A stretch of DNA of 32,600 bases from Candidatus Tayloriibacteriota bacterium (GCA_029288615.1 JARIGV010000037.1:1-32600), one strand, 5' to 3'; counted from the stretch's first letter, positions 8,991 through 17,620 are shown. A program made the numbers and translations. Notes: generated by a model not told the origin, from the sequence alone.

Positions 8991-9413
8991 ATGAAAATAA
9001 AAATCAAAAGAATGAATCCTGAGGCGAAACTTCCTTCCTACGCCCACCCTGGTGATGTCGGCCTTGATATGTATGCCTTAGAAGGTATGACTGTAAAACC
9101 TGGCGAACACGTGCGTATTTGGAATGGCTTTGCCCTTGAATTCCCTACTGGCTTTGCAGCAATCGTGAAAGATAAATCCTCAATATCGAAAGCCGGCCTT
9201 CACACCATGGGAGGAGTTTTTGATGCAGGATATAGAGGCGAATACAATGTGCATTTAGTGAATCTAAGTGATAAAGAATATACGATTGAAAAAGGTGACA
9301 AAGTCGGCCAACTTGTGATTTTCCCTGTCGCAATTGCAGAGCTTGAAGAGGTCGACGAACTTTCTGATTCTAGCCGTGGCACCGGAGGATTCGGAAGCAC
9401 AGGAAAAAAATAA
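8991..9413 (+). CDS. dut: dUTP diphosphatase
   Basis: HPGDVGLDMYA, KDKSSISKAGLHTMGGVFDAGYRGE, RGTGGFGSTG motifs. Confidence 0.95.
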   Translation: MKIKIKRMNPEAKLPSYAHPGDVGLDMYALEGMTVKPGEHVRIWNGFALEFPTGFAAIVKDKSSISKAGLHTMGGVFDAGYRGEYNVHLVNLSDKEYTIEKGDKVGQLVIFPVAIAELEEVDELSDSSRGTGGFGSTGKK

Positions 9414-9423
9414 AAATAAAAAT

Positions 9424-9445
9424 TCGCTCCTTACATTAGGAGCGA
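9424..9445 (-). terminator. Intrinsic terminator
   Basis: TCGCTCCT...AGGAGCGA with T-rich minus tail. Confidence 0.75.
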
Positions 9446-9618
9446 GTAACGAAACGACCTGCAAAACAAGTGGCTAAGCAGCCAAGGAAACACGGACCGA
9501 ACCATTCGGACGTAGCTAATGGAAAGCCATCCGGTCTGTGTGCTTCGACGACGATTGTAACGGCAGCGAGTGCCAGTACACCACTTATGACATAAAGGAC
9601 AGTTCTTGGGCGGAACAT
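9436..9618 (-). CDS. Small two-TM membrane protein (60 aa)
   Basis: Two hydrophobic segments; terminator at its 3' end. Confidence 0.5.
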   Translation of the reverse strand: MFRPRTVLYVISGVLALAAVTIVVEAHRPDGFPLATSEWFGPCFLGCLATCFAGRFVTRS

Positions 9619-9689
9619 ATTGGGTATTGGGGAGTATTAAAGCTCAACAGCAGACTTTAGTCAAAGAAGTTTATCCACATAAAAAAATA

Positions 9690-9703
9690 GCCGCGAGAGC
9701 GGC
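9690..9703 (-). terminator. Intrinsic terminator
   Basis: GCCGC-TCTC-GCGGC plus T7 on minus. Confidence 0.75.
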
Positions 9704-9704
9704 A

Positions 9705-9923
9705 TCAAGGAATGAAGCGGTAGAAGTTGCGGCGCAAGTTCCAGGCAATCAGAATAAACTGGAAGCCTACAGCCATGGCGACAATGCCCCACAAGAACCA
9801 GTCGGCCGATTTTTGCTCCCAGAGCCAGTCGCACCCGCCAGCAAAGGCAATGAAACCTAGCACAAGAAGTGGCCAGCCAAGTGCACGCAAAATATGCGCC
9901 ATAATGTGAGAGGAACTAATCAT
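9705..9923 (-). CDS. Small membrane protein (start MISSSHIM chosen)
   Basis: Two TM segments (LLVLGFIAFAGG, FLWGIVAMAVGFQFILIAW); TATAAA 7 nt before ATG. Confidence 0.6.
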   Translation of the reverse strand: MISSSHIMAHILRALGWPLLVLGFIAFAGGCDWLWEQKSADWFLWGIVAMAVGFQFILIAWNLRRNFYRFIP

Positions 9924-9949
9924 GTGTTTATTTATACACTGATTTAGGA

Positions 9950-9999
9950 AAAACAAAAGCCGCGCCCACTTTAAGTGTATGGAGCACGGCTTTTGTTTT
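9950..9999. terminator. Long hairpin terminator, plausible on both strands
   Basis: AAAACAAAAGCCG...CGGCTTTTGTTTT. Confidence 0.65.
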
Positions 10000-10001
10000 G
10001 A

Positions 10002-10109
10002 GTTTATTACTTCACTTCGACCCACGCATATTTTTCTGTTGAAAAATTGCGCAGGCTCGCCTCAGCCCGTCGGCTTCCGGCTCGTCGAAGTTTATTACTT
10101 CACTTCGAC
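10002..10109. repeat. Direct repeat of the rplK 3' end (20 bp, copies 10002-10021 and 10090-10109)
   Basis: GTTTATTACTTCACTTCGAC twice, 88 bp apart. Confidence 0.85.
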
Positions 10110-10517
10110 GCCCATTGACCTACATGTACCTTCGATAATGCGAATTGCACCTTCGAGATCTTTTGCATTAAGGTCTACCATTTTCTTTTCTGCGATCTCT
10201 TTGACTTGAGCCTTTGTGATCTTTCCGATCTTCTTCTTGTTTGGCTCTCCAGATCCTTTCTCACCTTTGATAGCCTTGAGAACCATCTGGCTTGCAGGTT
10301 CTGTCTTGTAGACCATAGCGTAGCTTCTGTCATCGAAGACATTCACTACTGTAGGAACAGTCTCTCCTACTCGCTCTTTTGTTTCGTCGTTGAATCGTTT
10401 TACGAATTCACCGATGTTAATACCCGCACCTCCAAGCGCAGGACCGAGCTGCTGACCAGGAACAGCCTTCCCTCCCGGGATCATGAGTTTGAGTTGTTTT
10501 ACGATTTTCTTTGCCAT
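10095..10517 (-). CDS. rplK: Ribosomal protein L11
   Basis: LMIPGGKAVPGQQLGPALGGAGINIGEFVKRFNDET. Confidence 0.97.
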   Translation of the reverse strand: MAKKIVKQLKLMIPGGKAVPGQQLGPALGGAGINIGEFVKRFNDETKERVGETVPTVVNVFDDRSYAMVYKTEPASQMVLKAIKGEKGSGEPNKKKIGKITKAQVKEIAEKKMVDLNAKDLEGAIRIIEGTCRSMGVEVK

Positions 10518-10599
10518 TTTTTTGTTTTATTCTATGGCCTTTAGAGAGAAGCCCTCCAGAATTCTTACTGCGAGGCACTAAAAGCGTTTGTAATCTATC

Positions 10600-11142
10600 T
10601 TAAATCTTTCGTACCTGCAAGAAGTCGAGCTCTACTGGAGTCTCTCGTCCGAACATTGAAACAAGTACCTTAATCTTTCCTCTTTCTTCGTCGACTTCAG
10701 CTACCTTTCCTTCCAAATCTTTGAATGGACCGTCAGCAATTGTGACAATATCATCAACATCAAGATCAATGTTGTGCTTTGGAGTTCCAGAATTCATTCG
10801 GCGGAAGAGTTCATCAACTTCAGTTTTTTCAAGAGGTACAGGGTATACTCCAGAACCTACGAATCCGGTTACGCGTGGAGTGTTTCGCACAACGTACCAT
10901 GAGTCATCAGTTACAACCATATCTACAAGAATGTATCCAGGATAGATCTTTTCCTCTTCCTCTACTCGCTTTGTTCCCTTCATCTTGATCTTCTTTTCTG
11001 TTGGAACAAGTACATTAAAAATCTTGTCCTCCATACCAAGAGACTCAATACGCTGCTTGAGATTTCGGGCTACTGCGTTCTCATACCCTGCATAAGTATG
11101 GATCGCGTACCAATTTCGTTCACCTTCTGCTTGTTTTGACAT
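10600..11142 (-). CDS. nusG: Transcription termination/antitermination factor NusG
   Basis: WYAIHTYAGYENAVARNLKQR, YPGYILVDMV, GPFKDLEGKV KOW motif. Confidence 0.96.
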   Translation of the reverse strand: MSKQAEGERNWYAIHTYAGYENAVARNLKQRIESLGMEDKIFNVLVPTEKKIKMKGTKRVEEEEKIYPGYILVDMVVTDDSWYVVRNTPRVTGFVGSGVYPVPLEKTEVDELFRRMNSGTPKHNIDLDVDDIVTIADGPFKDLEGKVAEVDEERGKIKVLVSMFGRETPVELDFLQVRKI

Positions 11143-11147
11143 AATTT

Positions 11148-11330
11148 TTAGAGATTAAAAATTCGCTCAATGCCGAGGCGGAAAAGATAATCGAAAAGAC
11201 CGAGGTATGCCGCAACAGCGAGAGAAATGATAATAACAAGCGCTGTGAAAAGCGTTGTTTGATGTCGTGTTGGGAAACTAACGTGTGCAATTTCCGCGCG
11301 AACTTCTTTTAAATATTCTGTGATTTTCAT
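11148..11330 (-). CDS. secE: Preprotein translocase subunit SecE
   Basis: Short single-TM protein, EVRAEIAHVSFPTRHQTT, directly upstream of nusG. Confidence 0.88.
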   Translation of the reverse strand: MKITEYLKEVRAEIAHVSFPTRHQTTLFTALVIIISLAVAAYLGLFDYLFRLGIERIFNL

Positions 11331-11367
11331 ATTCGTATACTAAAAAACCCCTGAGGGGTATATTCAT

Positions 11368-11396
11368 ATAATACCTCTTTGGACGTTTCCTGTCAA
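11368..11396 (-). promoter_or_regulatory. secE-nusG-rplK promoter
   Basis: TTGACA-17-TATTAT on minus. Confidence 0.75.
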
Positions 11397-11424
11397 TGCA
11401 TCTCACCTCCTCATTTTGTATAGG

Positions 11425-11461
11425 AAAAGCCCCGCACACCTGACGGTATGCGGGGCTTTTT
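11425..11461 (-). terminator. Intrinsic terminator after the SIMPL-domain gene
   Basis: AAAAGCCCCGCA...TGCGGGGCTTTT. Confidence 0.85.
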
Positions 11462-11485
11462 AGTCTATTTCAGACTATTTTTAGC

Positions 11486-12295
11486 TTATCGAATACGATA
11501 TGTCACCGTTACATTTGATGTGATCTTGTTCTCCCCTTTCTCAATATCTGGAGTTGGTGGAGTTGCTGGTCCTCCGCCAATACCCATAGCTTTTGATTCC
11601 ATAGCATAGTAGATCGGTGTCGGACCTCCGTTTTCAGAGAATGATGTTACACCTGCAAGAGAGACTCCAAGTTCTTTCGCGAGCTCCTTTGCTTTTGCTT
11701 TTGCGTCATCGATTGCCTTTGATCTTGCCTGATCTTGGAGCACTGAAGGATCATCGAAAGTGAATGAGAGTCCGCTGATGTTTGAAACACCAACAGCTCC
11801 AATCTGTGTAAGAAGTGAACCAGCCTTATCAGTATCTCGAACTTTTACTGTGACAGATTGTGTCACTTCATAGCCAACGATTTTTGGATTGCCATTTGGT
11901 GGGCAACCATATGCAGGACAAGCAACTGTACCTGACTGTGAGTAATCATATTTAGGATTCACGCTATACCCCGCTGTTTGAATATCTTTGTCCTCAACTC
12001 CTGCTTTCTTCAAAATTGCGATCGCCTGATTATTTTTGTTTGTCGCTTTCTCCTGTGCGTCTGTTACAGTCGTACCGCTTTCATCGACTGAGAAGCTAAA
12101 TGTAGAAATGTCAGCAACCGCAGACACATCTCCTTCACCTGAAACTGTAATTGTGTTTCCAGGAGTTGAATCTCTTAATGCAGACACGGCTTTTATATCT
12201 GTAAATATTTTTACAAAAATAAAAACTGCGAGAACCACAAGCACTGCAAGAAGTGCATTATGGATTTTCTTTGATGATGTAATGTTTATGTCCAT
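11486..12295 (-). CDS. SIMPL (DUF541) domain membrane-anchored protein
   Basis: N-terminal TM, TITVSGEGDVSAVADISTFSFSV, LSFTFDDPSVLQDQARSKAIDDAKAKAKELA. Confidence 0.85.
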   Translation of the reverse strand: MDINITSSKKIHNALLAVLVVLAVFIFVKIFTDIKAVSALRDSTPGNTITVSGEGDVSAVADISTFSFSVDESGTTVTDAQEKATNKNNQAIAILKKAGVEDKDIQTAGYSVNPKYDYSQSGTVACPAYGCPPNGNPKIVGYEVTQSVTVKVRDTDKAGSLLTQIGAVGVSNISGLSFTFDDPSVLQDQARSKAIDDAKAKAKELAKELGVSLAGVTSFSENGGPTPIYYAMESKAMGIGGGPATPPTPDIEKGENKITSNVTVTYRIR

Positions 12296-12319
12296 ATATA
12301 ATCTATTAATTAATAATGT

Positions 12320-12565
12320 CTATTTGTGTGCAAAGACCCAATTGTCGAATGAGTTGATTGCAGTATCCAGTCTGCTTTTAAGTTCTGGTGTTTCGAAATC
12401 TTCTTCAGGAATTTGTCGGAAGTGTCCAACCATATCAATAGCCGCCTCCAATTCAGCTCCCTCAAGATGATCGTTCTCAAGAAATCCATTAATAGTATGA
12501 ATGTATCCATCAACATTCGTCCCATTCTCTTTTTTCTCAGAACCCATTTCTGGCGCTTCTATCAT
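12320..12565 (-). CDS. Hypothetical acidic 81-aa protein
   Basis: Intact ORF with coding-like composition; no family recognised. Confidence 0.5.
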   Translation of the reverse strand: MIEAPEMGSEKKENGTNVDGYIHTINGFLENDHLEGAELEAAIDMVGHFRQIPEEDFETPELKSRLDTAINSFDNWVFAHK

Positions 12566-12644
12566 ATATTTATTTTAAATTATTCTATAAGCCACCCTTC
12601 GACTTCCGCCATGTATTGCAGGTGTAAGGGTATAGAGAATTATA

Positions 12645-13535
12645 CTACTTTCCTCTTTTGTATGCTTCTACGAGATTTTCGAAAAGTGAGGCTACAGTCA
12701 TAGGCCCAATACCACCTGGCACCGGCGAAATAGCAGCAACGAGCTTCGCTGCTTCTTTAAAATTTACGTCCCCTACAAGCTTTTTAGCTCCGATTTCCTC
12801 CAATGTTTTTTTAGAAGGTGTATTTGTACCAACATCAATAACAATATGTTTTTTTGTAAGAGCTTTTTTTCCGATAAGCCCTGCTTTTCCAGCAGCAACA
12901 ATAATAATGTCGTTTTCTTTACAGACCTTATCGAGATCTTTTGTTTTGCTGTGAGCGATAGTTACCGTCGCATTCTCACGAAGGCAAAGCATTGCCACAG
13001 GTTTTCCAACAAGAAGTGAACGGCCAATGACCAAAACTTTTTTACCTGAAAGCGCAATTTTATTTTCTTTAAGGAGTGAAATGATTCCTTTTGCAGTTGC
13101 TGGAATAAGTCCTGCTGGAACATTTTTTGGATCCGCTCCGCCAAATGCTCTTTCATAGATAAGACCTGCATTTCGTGATGTCAGACCATCGACATCTTTT
13201 GAAGGTGAAATTGCTTCCATAATAGCGAAACGATCGAGATGCTTTGGGATGGGGAGTTGTACGATAATGCCGTGAATATCTGTTCTTTCGTTCAATTCTT
13301 TAATGAGATCGAGAATATCTTTCTCTGCAATATCAAGTGGCAAAATAATGTGATGCACTTTCGCCCCGATCTCTGCTGCAAATTTTTTCTTTCGATCAAT
13401 ATACGCAGACGACTGTGCTACATCCCCTACCTGGATGATGGCAAGCATCGGTGAAGTTGAGAGGTTCGAAATTTCTTTTTTTAATTTCGCTGCGATTTTC
13501 TTTCCAAGTTTTTTTCCGTCAAGAATTTTTGTCAT
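12645..13535 (-). CDS. folD: Methylenetetrahydrofolate dehydrogenase/cyclohydrolase
   Basis: SSAYIDRKKKFAAEIG, GIIVQLPIPKHL, DVDGLTSRNAG, VIGRSLLVGKPVAMLC, PVPGGIGPMTVASL. Confidence 0.95.
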   Translation of the reverse strand: MTKILDGKKLGKKIAAKLKKEISNLSTSPMLAIIQVGDVAQSSAYIDRKKKFAAEIGAKVHHIILPLDIAEKDILDLIKELNERTDIHGIIVQLPIPKHLDRFAIMEAISPSKDVDGLTSRNAGLIYERAFGGADPKNVPAGLIPATAKGIISLLKENKIALSGKKVLVIGRSLLVGKPVAMLCLRENATVTIAHSKTKDLDKVCKENDIIIVAAGKAGLIGKKALTKKHIVIDVGTNTPSKKTLEEIGAKKLVGDVNFKEAAKLVAAISPVPGGIGPMTVASLFENLVEAYKRGK

Positions 13536-13567
13536 AAAAAACACATTAGCACAAATAAAAAAAATAG

Positions 13568-13582
13568 GCGACCATGTCGCCT
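13568..13582 (-). terminator. Intrinsic terminator
   Basis: GGCGAC-ATG-GTCGCC plus T-run on minus. Confidence 0.7.
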
Positions 13583-14377
13583 TTACCACCAAGGTGTAAT
13601 CGCCGAAAGAGCTTTTGATCCTGCTTTGATCTTTTCATCGCCAAGTAAGTTGGCGAGTTTTGCTTGAACCTCATCGAAAAGAATTTGGTCATGCGAAAAA
13701 TCAATCACAAGATCGACAAGCCTATGTGCCCATTTATGTGAGTGACGGTTGTAGAAAACCATATCACTTGAAAGCAGATGTCCGAGATCAAGAACTCGTG
13801 CCAGAACAGACATCATCCCAAGGAATGGTCCGTTCGTGAATTTCTCCACCGGAAGCCCAGACTCCAGGACAAGAGTTCCAAAAGCAAGAGACTGAACACG
13901 AATCAGAGCTTGGACAAACCCCACCGTATCATCGTGTTCCGCGCTCCCCATCGGCACAATAGTCGCCCCGCTCGCCCGAAGAAGCATTTCACACCAGTAG
14001 TGCGACACCGTCAGGCGATGATAATTAACCGCCATACTGTATCCATTCATGCTTTTGACATGTGTGCCAATAAGACGATGAACAAAAACAATTTCTCCTT
14101 CGAAAGGAGCGAGGGCTTCCTCTAGATTTTGCATCAAGCCGCATGCGCTTATAGTAAGCGCGTCTTTTCGTGCGAGCCGGACCAACTTCTCACCAACAGA
14201 GTCGAGTGCCGATATCGGCACAGCGACAAGGATCACTTCTGCCTTTGGTACATACCACCAAGCATCATCTGGGTCCTCGTATGTCTTCGTTGGCACACCA
14301 AGCTCGGTGAAAAATCTCATCCACCATTTTCCTTCCTGACCGTAGCCTAGAATCAAAACTTCATTTGGTATTTTCAT
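13583..14377 (-). CDS. Prephenate dehydrogenase-like NAD(P)-binding protein
   Basis: VLILGYGQEGKWW Rossmann start, VILVAVPISAL, FVHRLIGTHVKSMNGY. Confidence 0.6.
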   Translation of the reverse strand: MKIPNEVLILGYGQEGKWWMRFFTELGVPTKTYEDPDDAWWYVPKAEVILVAVPISALDSVGEKLVRLARKDALTISACGLMQNLEEALAPFEGEIVFVHRLIGTHVKSMNGYSMAVNYHRLTVSHYWCEMLLRASGATIVPMGSAEHDDTVGFVQALIRVQSLAFGTLVLESGLPVEKFTNGPFLGMMSVLARVLDLGHLLSSDMVFYNRHSHKWAHRLVDLVIDFSHDQILFDEVQAKLANLLGDEKIKAGSKALSAITPWW

Positions 14378-14446
14378 AAAAAGAACATTTCAATTGCAAC
14401 AAAATCATAACTGTATGTCGCATAAAAATTGGCAACCGAAATTGCC

Positions 14447-14884
14447 TTATTTCACCGCTGCAAGCTGAGCTTCTGCGATTTCCGTTAGCTCTCTTGCGGC
14501 GCAAGCTATGGTCGTGGAGGATGCATCATGGAGATCGATGGCTTCAATCTCACCGCGTCTGCAACGCTCGAAGAGAGGTTGCAGAGTCGGAACGGTAGCA
14601 CTGTAGATATACCCGACAGACAGAAACACTGGGCCCTCGGTCATCATGAGCATATTACGCGACCTAAAATGAACGCAGTCGTGCGTACCATCTTCACGCG
14701 ACTCGTTTTCCTTTACCGCCACGAGAATACCGAGAGGAATATCATTCTTCTCGAAAGGTTTGCTCGTAGAGATGACCACAAGTTGCACCAGTCCCTTTTG
14801 AAGGGAGAACACGCACTGCTTGCGAATATCTTGAATCTGCGCAGGATTAGATGCACCTACAACTAGAAAGAACTTTGGTTTCAT
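14447..14884 (-). CDS. Hypothetical protein, 145 aa
   Basis: ORF with GGAG 7 nt before ATG and a terminator hairpin (GGCAATTTCGGTTGCC) at its end. Confidence 0.6.
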   Translation of the reverse strand: MKPKFFLVVGASNPAQIQDIRKQCVFSLQKGLVQLVVISTSKPFEKNDIPLGILVAVKENESREDGTHDCVHFRSRNMLMMTEGPVFLSVGYIYSATVPTLQPLFERCRRGEIEAIDLHDASSTTIACAARELTEIAEAQLAAVK

Positions 14885-14940
14885 AATTATTCTCCGACAT
14901 GCGCTCTCCTACATTGAAGTGCGCATTCCGAAAAACAAAA

Positions 14941-14963
14941 GAGCCGGCCCTGAAGGCCGGCTC
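14941..14963 (-). terminator. Intrinsic terminator
   Basis: GAGCCGGCC...GGCCGGCTC with T-rich tail on minus. Confidence 0.85.
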
Positions 14964-14978
14964 TTCATAAGAGAAAAG

Positions 14979-15038
14979 CTAGACCTTCAAGGTCATTGTA
15001 AAGAAGAAATATGCGAATGTGTTAGCTTTTCGTGTCAT
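14979..15038 (-). CDS. Candidate 19-aa leaderless peptide MTRKANTFAYFFFTMTLKV (or sRNA)
   Basis: Dedicated promoter TTGACA-16-TACCAT (15047-15074), ATG 8 nt after -10, terminator at 14941-14963. Confidence 0.4.
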   Translation of the reverse strand: MTRKANTFAYFFFTMTLKV

Positions 15039-15046
15039 TTGCGTAA

Positions 15047-15074
15047 ATGGTATTCTCTTCCCGATTTTTGTCAA
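15047..15074 (-). promoter_or_regulatory. Promoter of micro-gene
   Basis: TTGACA-16-TACCAT on minus. Confidence 0.55.
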
Positions 15075-15078
15075 GAAT

Positions 15079-15852
15079 TTATAGAAGGAAGAAAAAAGCG
15101 ACGATAGAAATGATGATGCGGTACCAACCGAAGACCGCGAAGCTGTGTTTTTGAATATAGCCAAGGAAAGTTCTGATCGCAAAGTATGCAACGACAAATG
15201 ATACAAGAAATCCCCAGATAAGAATTCCGAAATTTCCCGCAAGAATGGTTTTGTAATTTTTAAGAATATCGAGCCCTGATGCTGCGATCATTGTAGGAAT
15301 AGCGAGCATGAAAGAAAATTCAACGATCTCCTTTCGAGAGATTCCCATGAGTCTCCCACCGATAATTGTCGCTGCGGAGCGAGACACGCCAGGAATAAGA
15401 GCAATCGATTGATAGAGACCAACAAAGAAAGATTTTTTATAAGAAATGTCAGAGAAATTTTCTACTCGAATTTTTTCTGTCTGCTTCTTCTCCCATCTGG
15501 CGAAAAGAAGAATTACGATACCTCCAAGGAAAAGCGCAGCAACGACGACAGCATTGCTTCCAAGAAGTGATTTCACGATCTTATATACCGTAAGACCGAT
15601 GACTGCTGTCGGCAAAAATGCAACCAAAACTTTTTTTGAAAGCTCAATGTTTTTGACGAGAGTTTTCGCGTAAAGAATTACCGCAGCAAGAATTGCTCCA
15701 AGCTGGATGATGATCTCAAAGCTTTTGAGAAAATCAGAATCTGGAATATGAAGAAGCGCCGATGTAAGGATCATATGTCCTGTTGAAGAGATAGGAAGAA
15801 ACTCTGTAATACCTTCAACGATACCTAAAATTGTTGCATCAAAATAATTCAT
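15079..15852 (-). CDS. uppP: Undecaprenyl-diphosphatase
   Basis: GIVEGITEFLPISSTGHMIL and IPGVSRSAATIIGGRLMG. Confidence 0.95.
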   Translation of the reverse strand: MNYFDATILGIVEGITEFLPISSTGHMILTSALLHIPDSDFLKSFEIIIQLGAILAAVILYAKTLVKNIELSKKVLVAFLPTAVIGLTVYKIVKSLLGSNAVVVAALFLGGIVILLFARWEKKQTEKIRVENFSDISYKKSFFVGLYQSIALIPGVSRSAATIIGGRLMGISRKEIVEFSFMLAIPTMIAASGLDILKNYKTILAGNFGILIWGFLVSFVVAYFAIRTFLGYIQKHSFAVFGWYRIIISIVAFFFLL

Positions 15853-15866
15853 ATATCTATTGTAAC

Positions 15867-15894
15867 AAAAATCCCGCAGCGAGTGCGGGATTTT
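15867..15894 (-). terminator. Intrinsic terminator at end of export operon
   Basis: AAAATCCCGCA...TGCGGGATTTT. Confidence 0.8.
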
Positions 15895-15897
15895 CTA

Positions 15898-16362
15898 TTA
15901 TTGATTTAATGTTTGAGCAGTTGTTGTAGCAGCTCCTCTACTTTCTGGTCTAATCTGAATTGATGACGCTGTGATTGAACCATCGCCATTTGTCTGTCCC
16001 GAGATCATAACACTCTCTCCGGCACTCACATCTGAGAGATTTCCTGGTACTGTTTTTTGTACTTGTGTTGATGGTGCAAGAAGAATCACTTTCGAGCTTC
16101 CATCCTGTGTCTGAATAGTCACGCTTTGGCTGTCAGATGACACAACATTTCCAACTGTAAATCCGCCGGCCGCTCCTGCACCTCCGCGTCGTGCATTTGC
16201 GCCTCGTGCAAATGTGCCACCACCAAATTGTCCGGCAAATTGCCCAGCCGCTCCTGAAGCTGTTCCCTTTTTACCAGATGCATAGCCAGCCCAGAAACAT
16301 AGCGCAGCAATGATCGCCACAACGACAAACAAAATTATTTTATTCTTTTTATGTATATTCAT
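15898..16362 (-). CDS. Membrane-anchored Gly/Ala-rich protein with DUF5666-like domain
   Basis: N-terminal TM, GAAGQFAGQFGGGTFARGANARRGGAGAAGG, then VVSSDSQSVTIQTQDGSSKVILL. Confidence 0.6.
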   Translation of the reverse strand: MNIHKKNKIILFVVVAIIAALCFWAGYASGKKGTASGAAGQFAGQFGGGTFARGANARRGGAGAAGGFTVGNVVSSDSQSVTIQTQDGSSKVILLAPSTQVQKTVPGNLSDVSAGESVMISGQTNGDGSITASSIQIRPESRGAATTTAQTLNQ

Positions 16363-16396
16363 ATAACTTATTAATTAATAACTTTTATTCACATAC

Positions 16397-17620
16397 TTAC
16401 TCGTATCGGAGCGCCTCAATTGGATTCAGTCCTGCCGCTCGTCGTGCTGGATAATATCCAAAGATAATTCCGATCGCAGCAGATACGCCGAACGCTAAAA
16501 CGATCGACATAATCGATACCTGCGCCTGCAAAATTCCAAAATACGAAACACCGACTGCAATTCCCACTCCGAGCATGACACCGATAAGTCCACCAATACC
16601 CGTAAGCATCACAGACTCCACAAGAAACTGTATGCTGATGTCTTTTTTCTTTGCGCCGATTGCCTTGCGAAGCCCGATCTCACGTGTGCGTTCTGTCACA
16701 GTAGTAAGCATCATATTCATAATGCCAATTCCCCCCACCACAAGTGAGATTCCCGCGACCGCAGCAAGAAGAGTCGTGAAAGTACCTGTAACACTCGAGG
16801 CGGTCGCAACGATATCTGCTTGATTGAGCGTATTAAAATCTGCCTGAGTCGGATCGGAAATATTGTGTCTTGTAAGAAGCAGAGTTGTCACATCATTTTG
16901 CACTGTCGTTGTAACATCAGAACTTGCCGCAGAAATATCGATCTCTGTGAGATATTTATTTCCTGTGAAATATCTTTGCGCGGATGTATACGGCACATAA
17001 ATAGTATCGTCTGTATTTGAAAATCCAGAACCTCCTTTACTTTTTGTCACGCCAATTATTTTAAATTCATTTCCTTTGATGCGAATTGTCTGCCCGAGTG
17101 CATTACCATCCTCACCAAAAAGATCACTTTGCACAGTAGGGCCAACGACCGCAACTTTTGCAGCGCTAGCTACTTGAGCATCGGAAAAGAAATTTCCCGT
17201 ATCGACTTCAACGTTTCTTACTGTTGTATATGAAGGAGTTGTTCCAATGACAGAAGTATTTGTATTTGTCCCTTTTGCTGTCACCTGTTCGCGTGCAGAC
17301 ACATCAAGCGCAACACCAGAAGTATTCTCTATTTGTGTCTGAATTGCCTCACCATCTTCAGCAGTTAGCGTTTGAGCACTTCCTCTTCCTGCTGATGCAG
17401 CGCCACCAAAACTTCTTTGTGCTCCAGGCATGACCATAATAAGATTCGAACCAATCGATTGAATCGAAGCTTGGATCGAAGCTTGTGCTCCCTGACCAAT
17501 TGAAATCATCGCAATCACGGAGCTTATACCAATGACAATTCCAAGCATCGTAAGACCGCTACGGACTTTGTTCCCGGCAAGCGCAGAATATGTCTCATGC
17601 AAAATATCGAATGTGTTCAT
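16397..17620 (-). CDS. MacB-like ABC transporter permease
   Basis: RSGLTMLGIVIGISSVIAMISIGQGAQ, GGIGIMNMMLTTVTERTREIGLRKAIGA. Confidence 0.92.
   Translation of the reverse strand: MNTFDILHETYSALAGNKVRSGLTMLGIVIGISSVIAMISIGQGAQASIQASIQSIGSNLIMVMPGAQRSFGGAASAGRGSAQTLTAEDGEAIQTQIENTSGVALDVSAREQVTAKGTNTNTSVIGTTPSYTTVRNVEVDTGNFFSDAQVASAAKVAVVGPTVQSDLFGEDGNALGQTIRIKGNEFKIIGVTKSKGGSGFSNTDDTIYVPYTSAQRYFTGNKYLTEIDISAASSDVTTTVQNDVTTLLLTRHNISDPTQADFNTLNQADIVATASSVTGTFTTLLAAVAGISLVVGGIGIMNMMLTTVTERTREIGLRKAIGAKKKDISIQFLVESVMLTGIGGLIGVMLGVGIAVGVSYFGILQAQVSIMSIVLAFGVSAAIGIIFGYYPARRAAGLNPIEALRYE

Noticed and set aside
10030-10085. GC-rich AGCCGGAAGCCGACGGGCT segment after rplK
   Set aside because: Could be a weak terminator, but the stem is ambiguous and no clean fold was found by eye.
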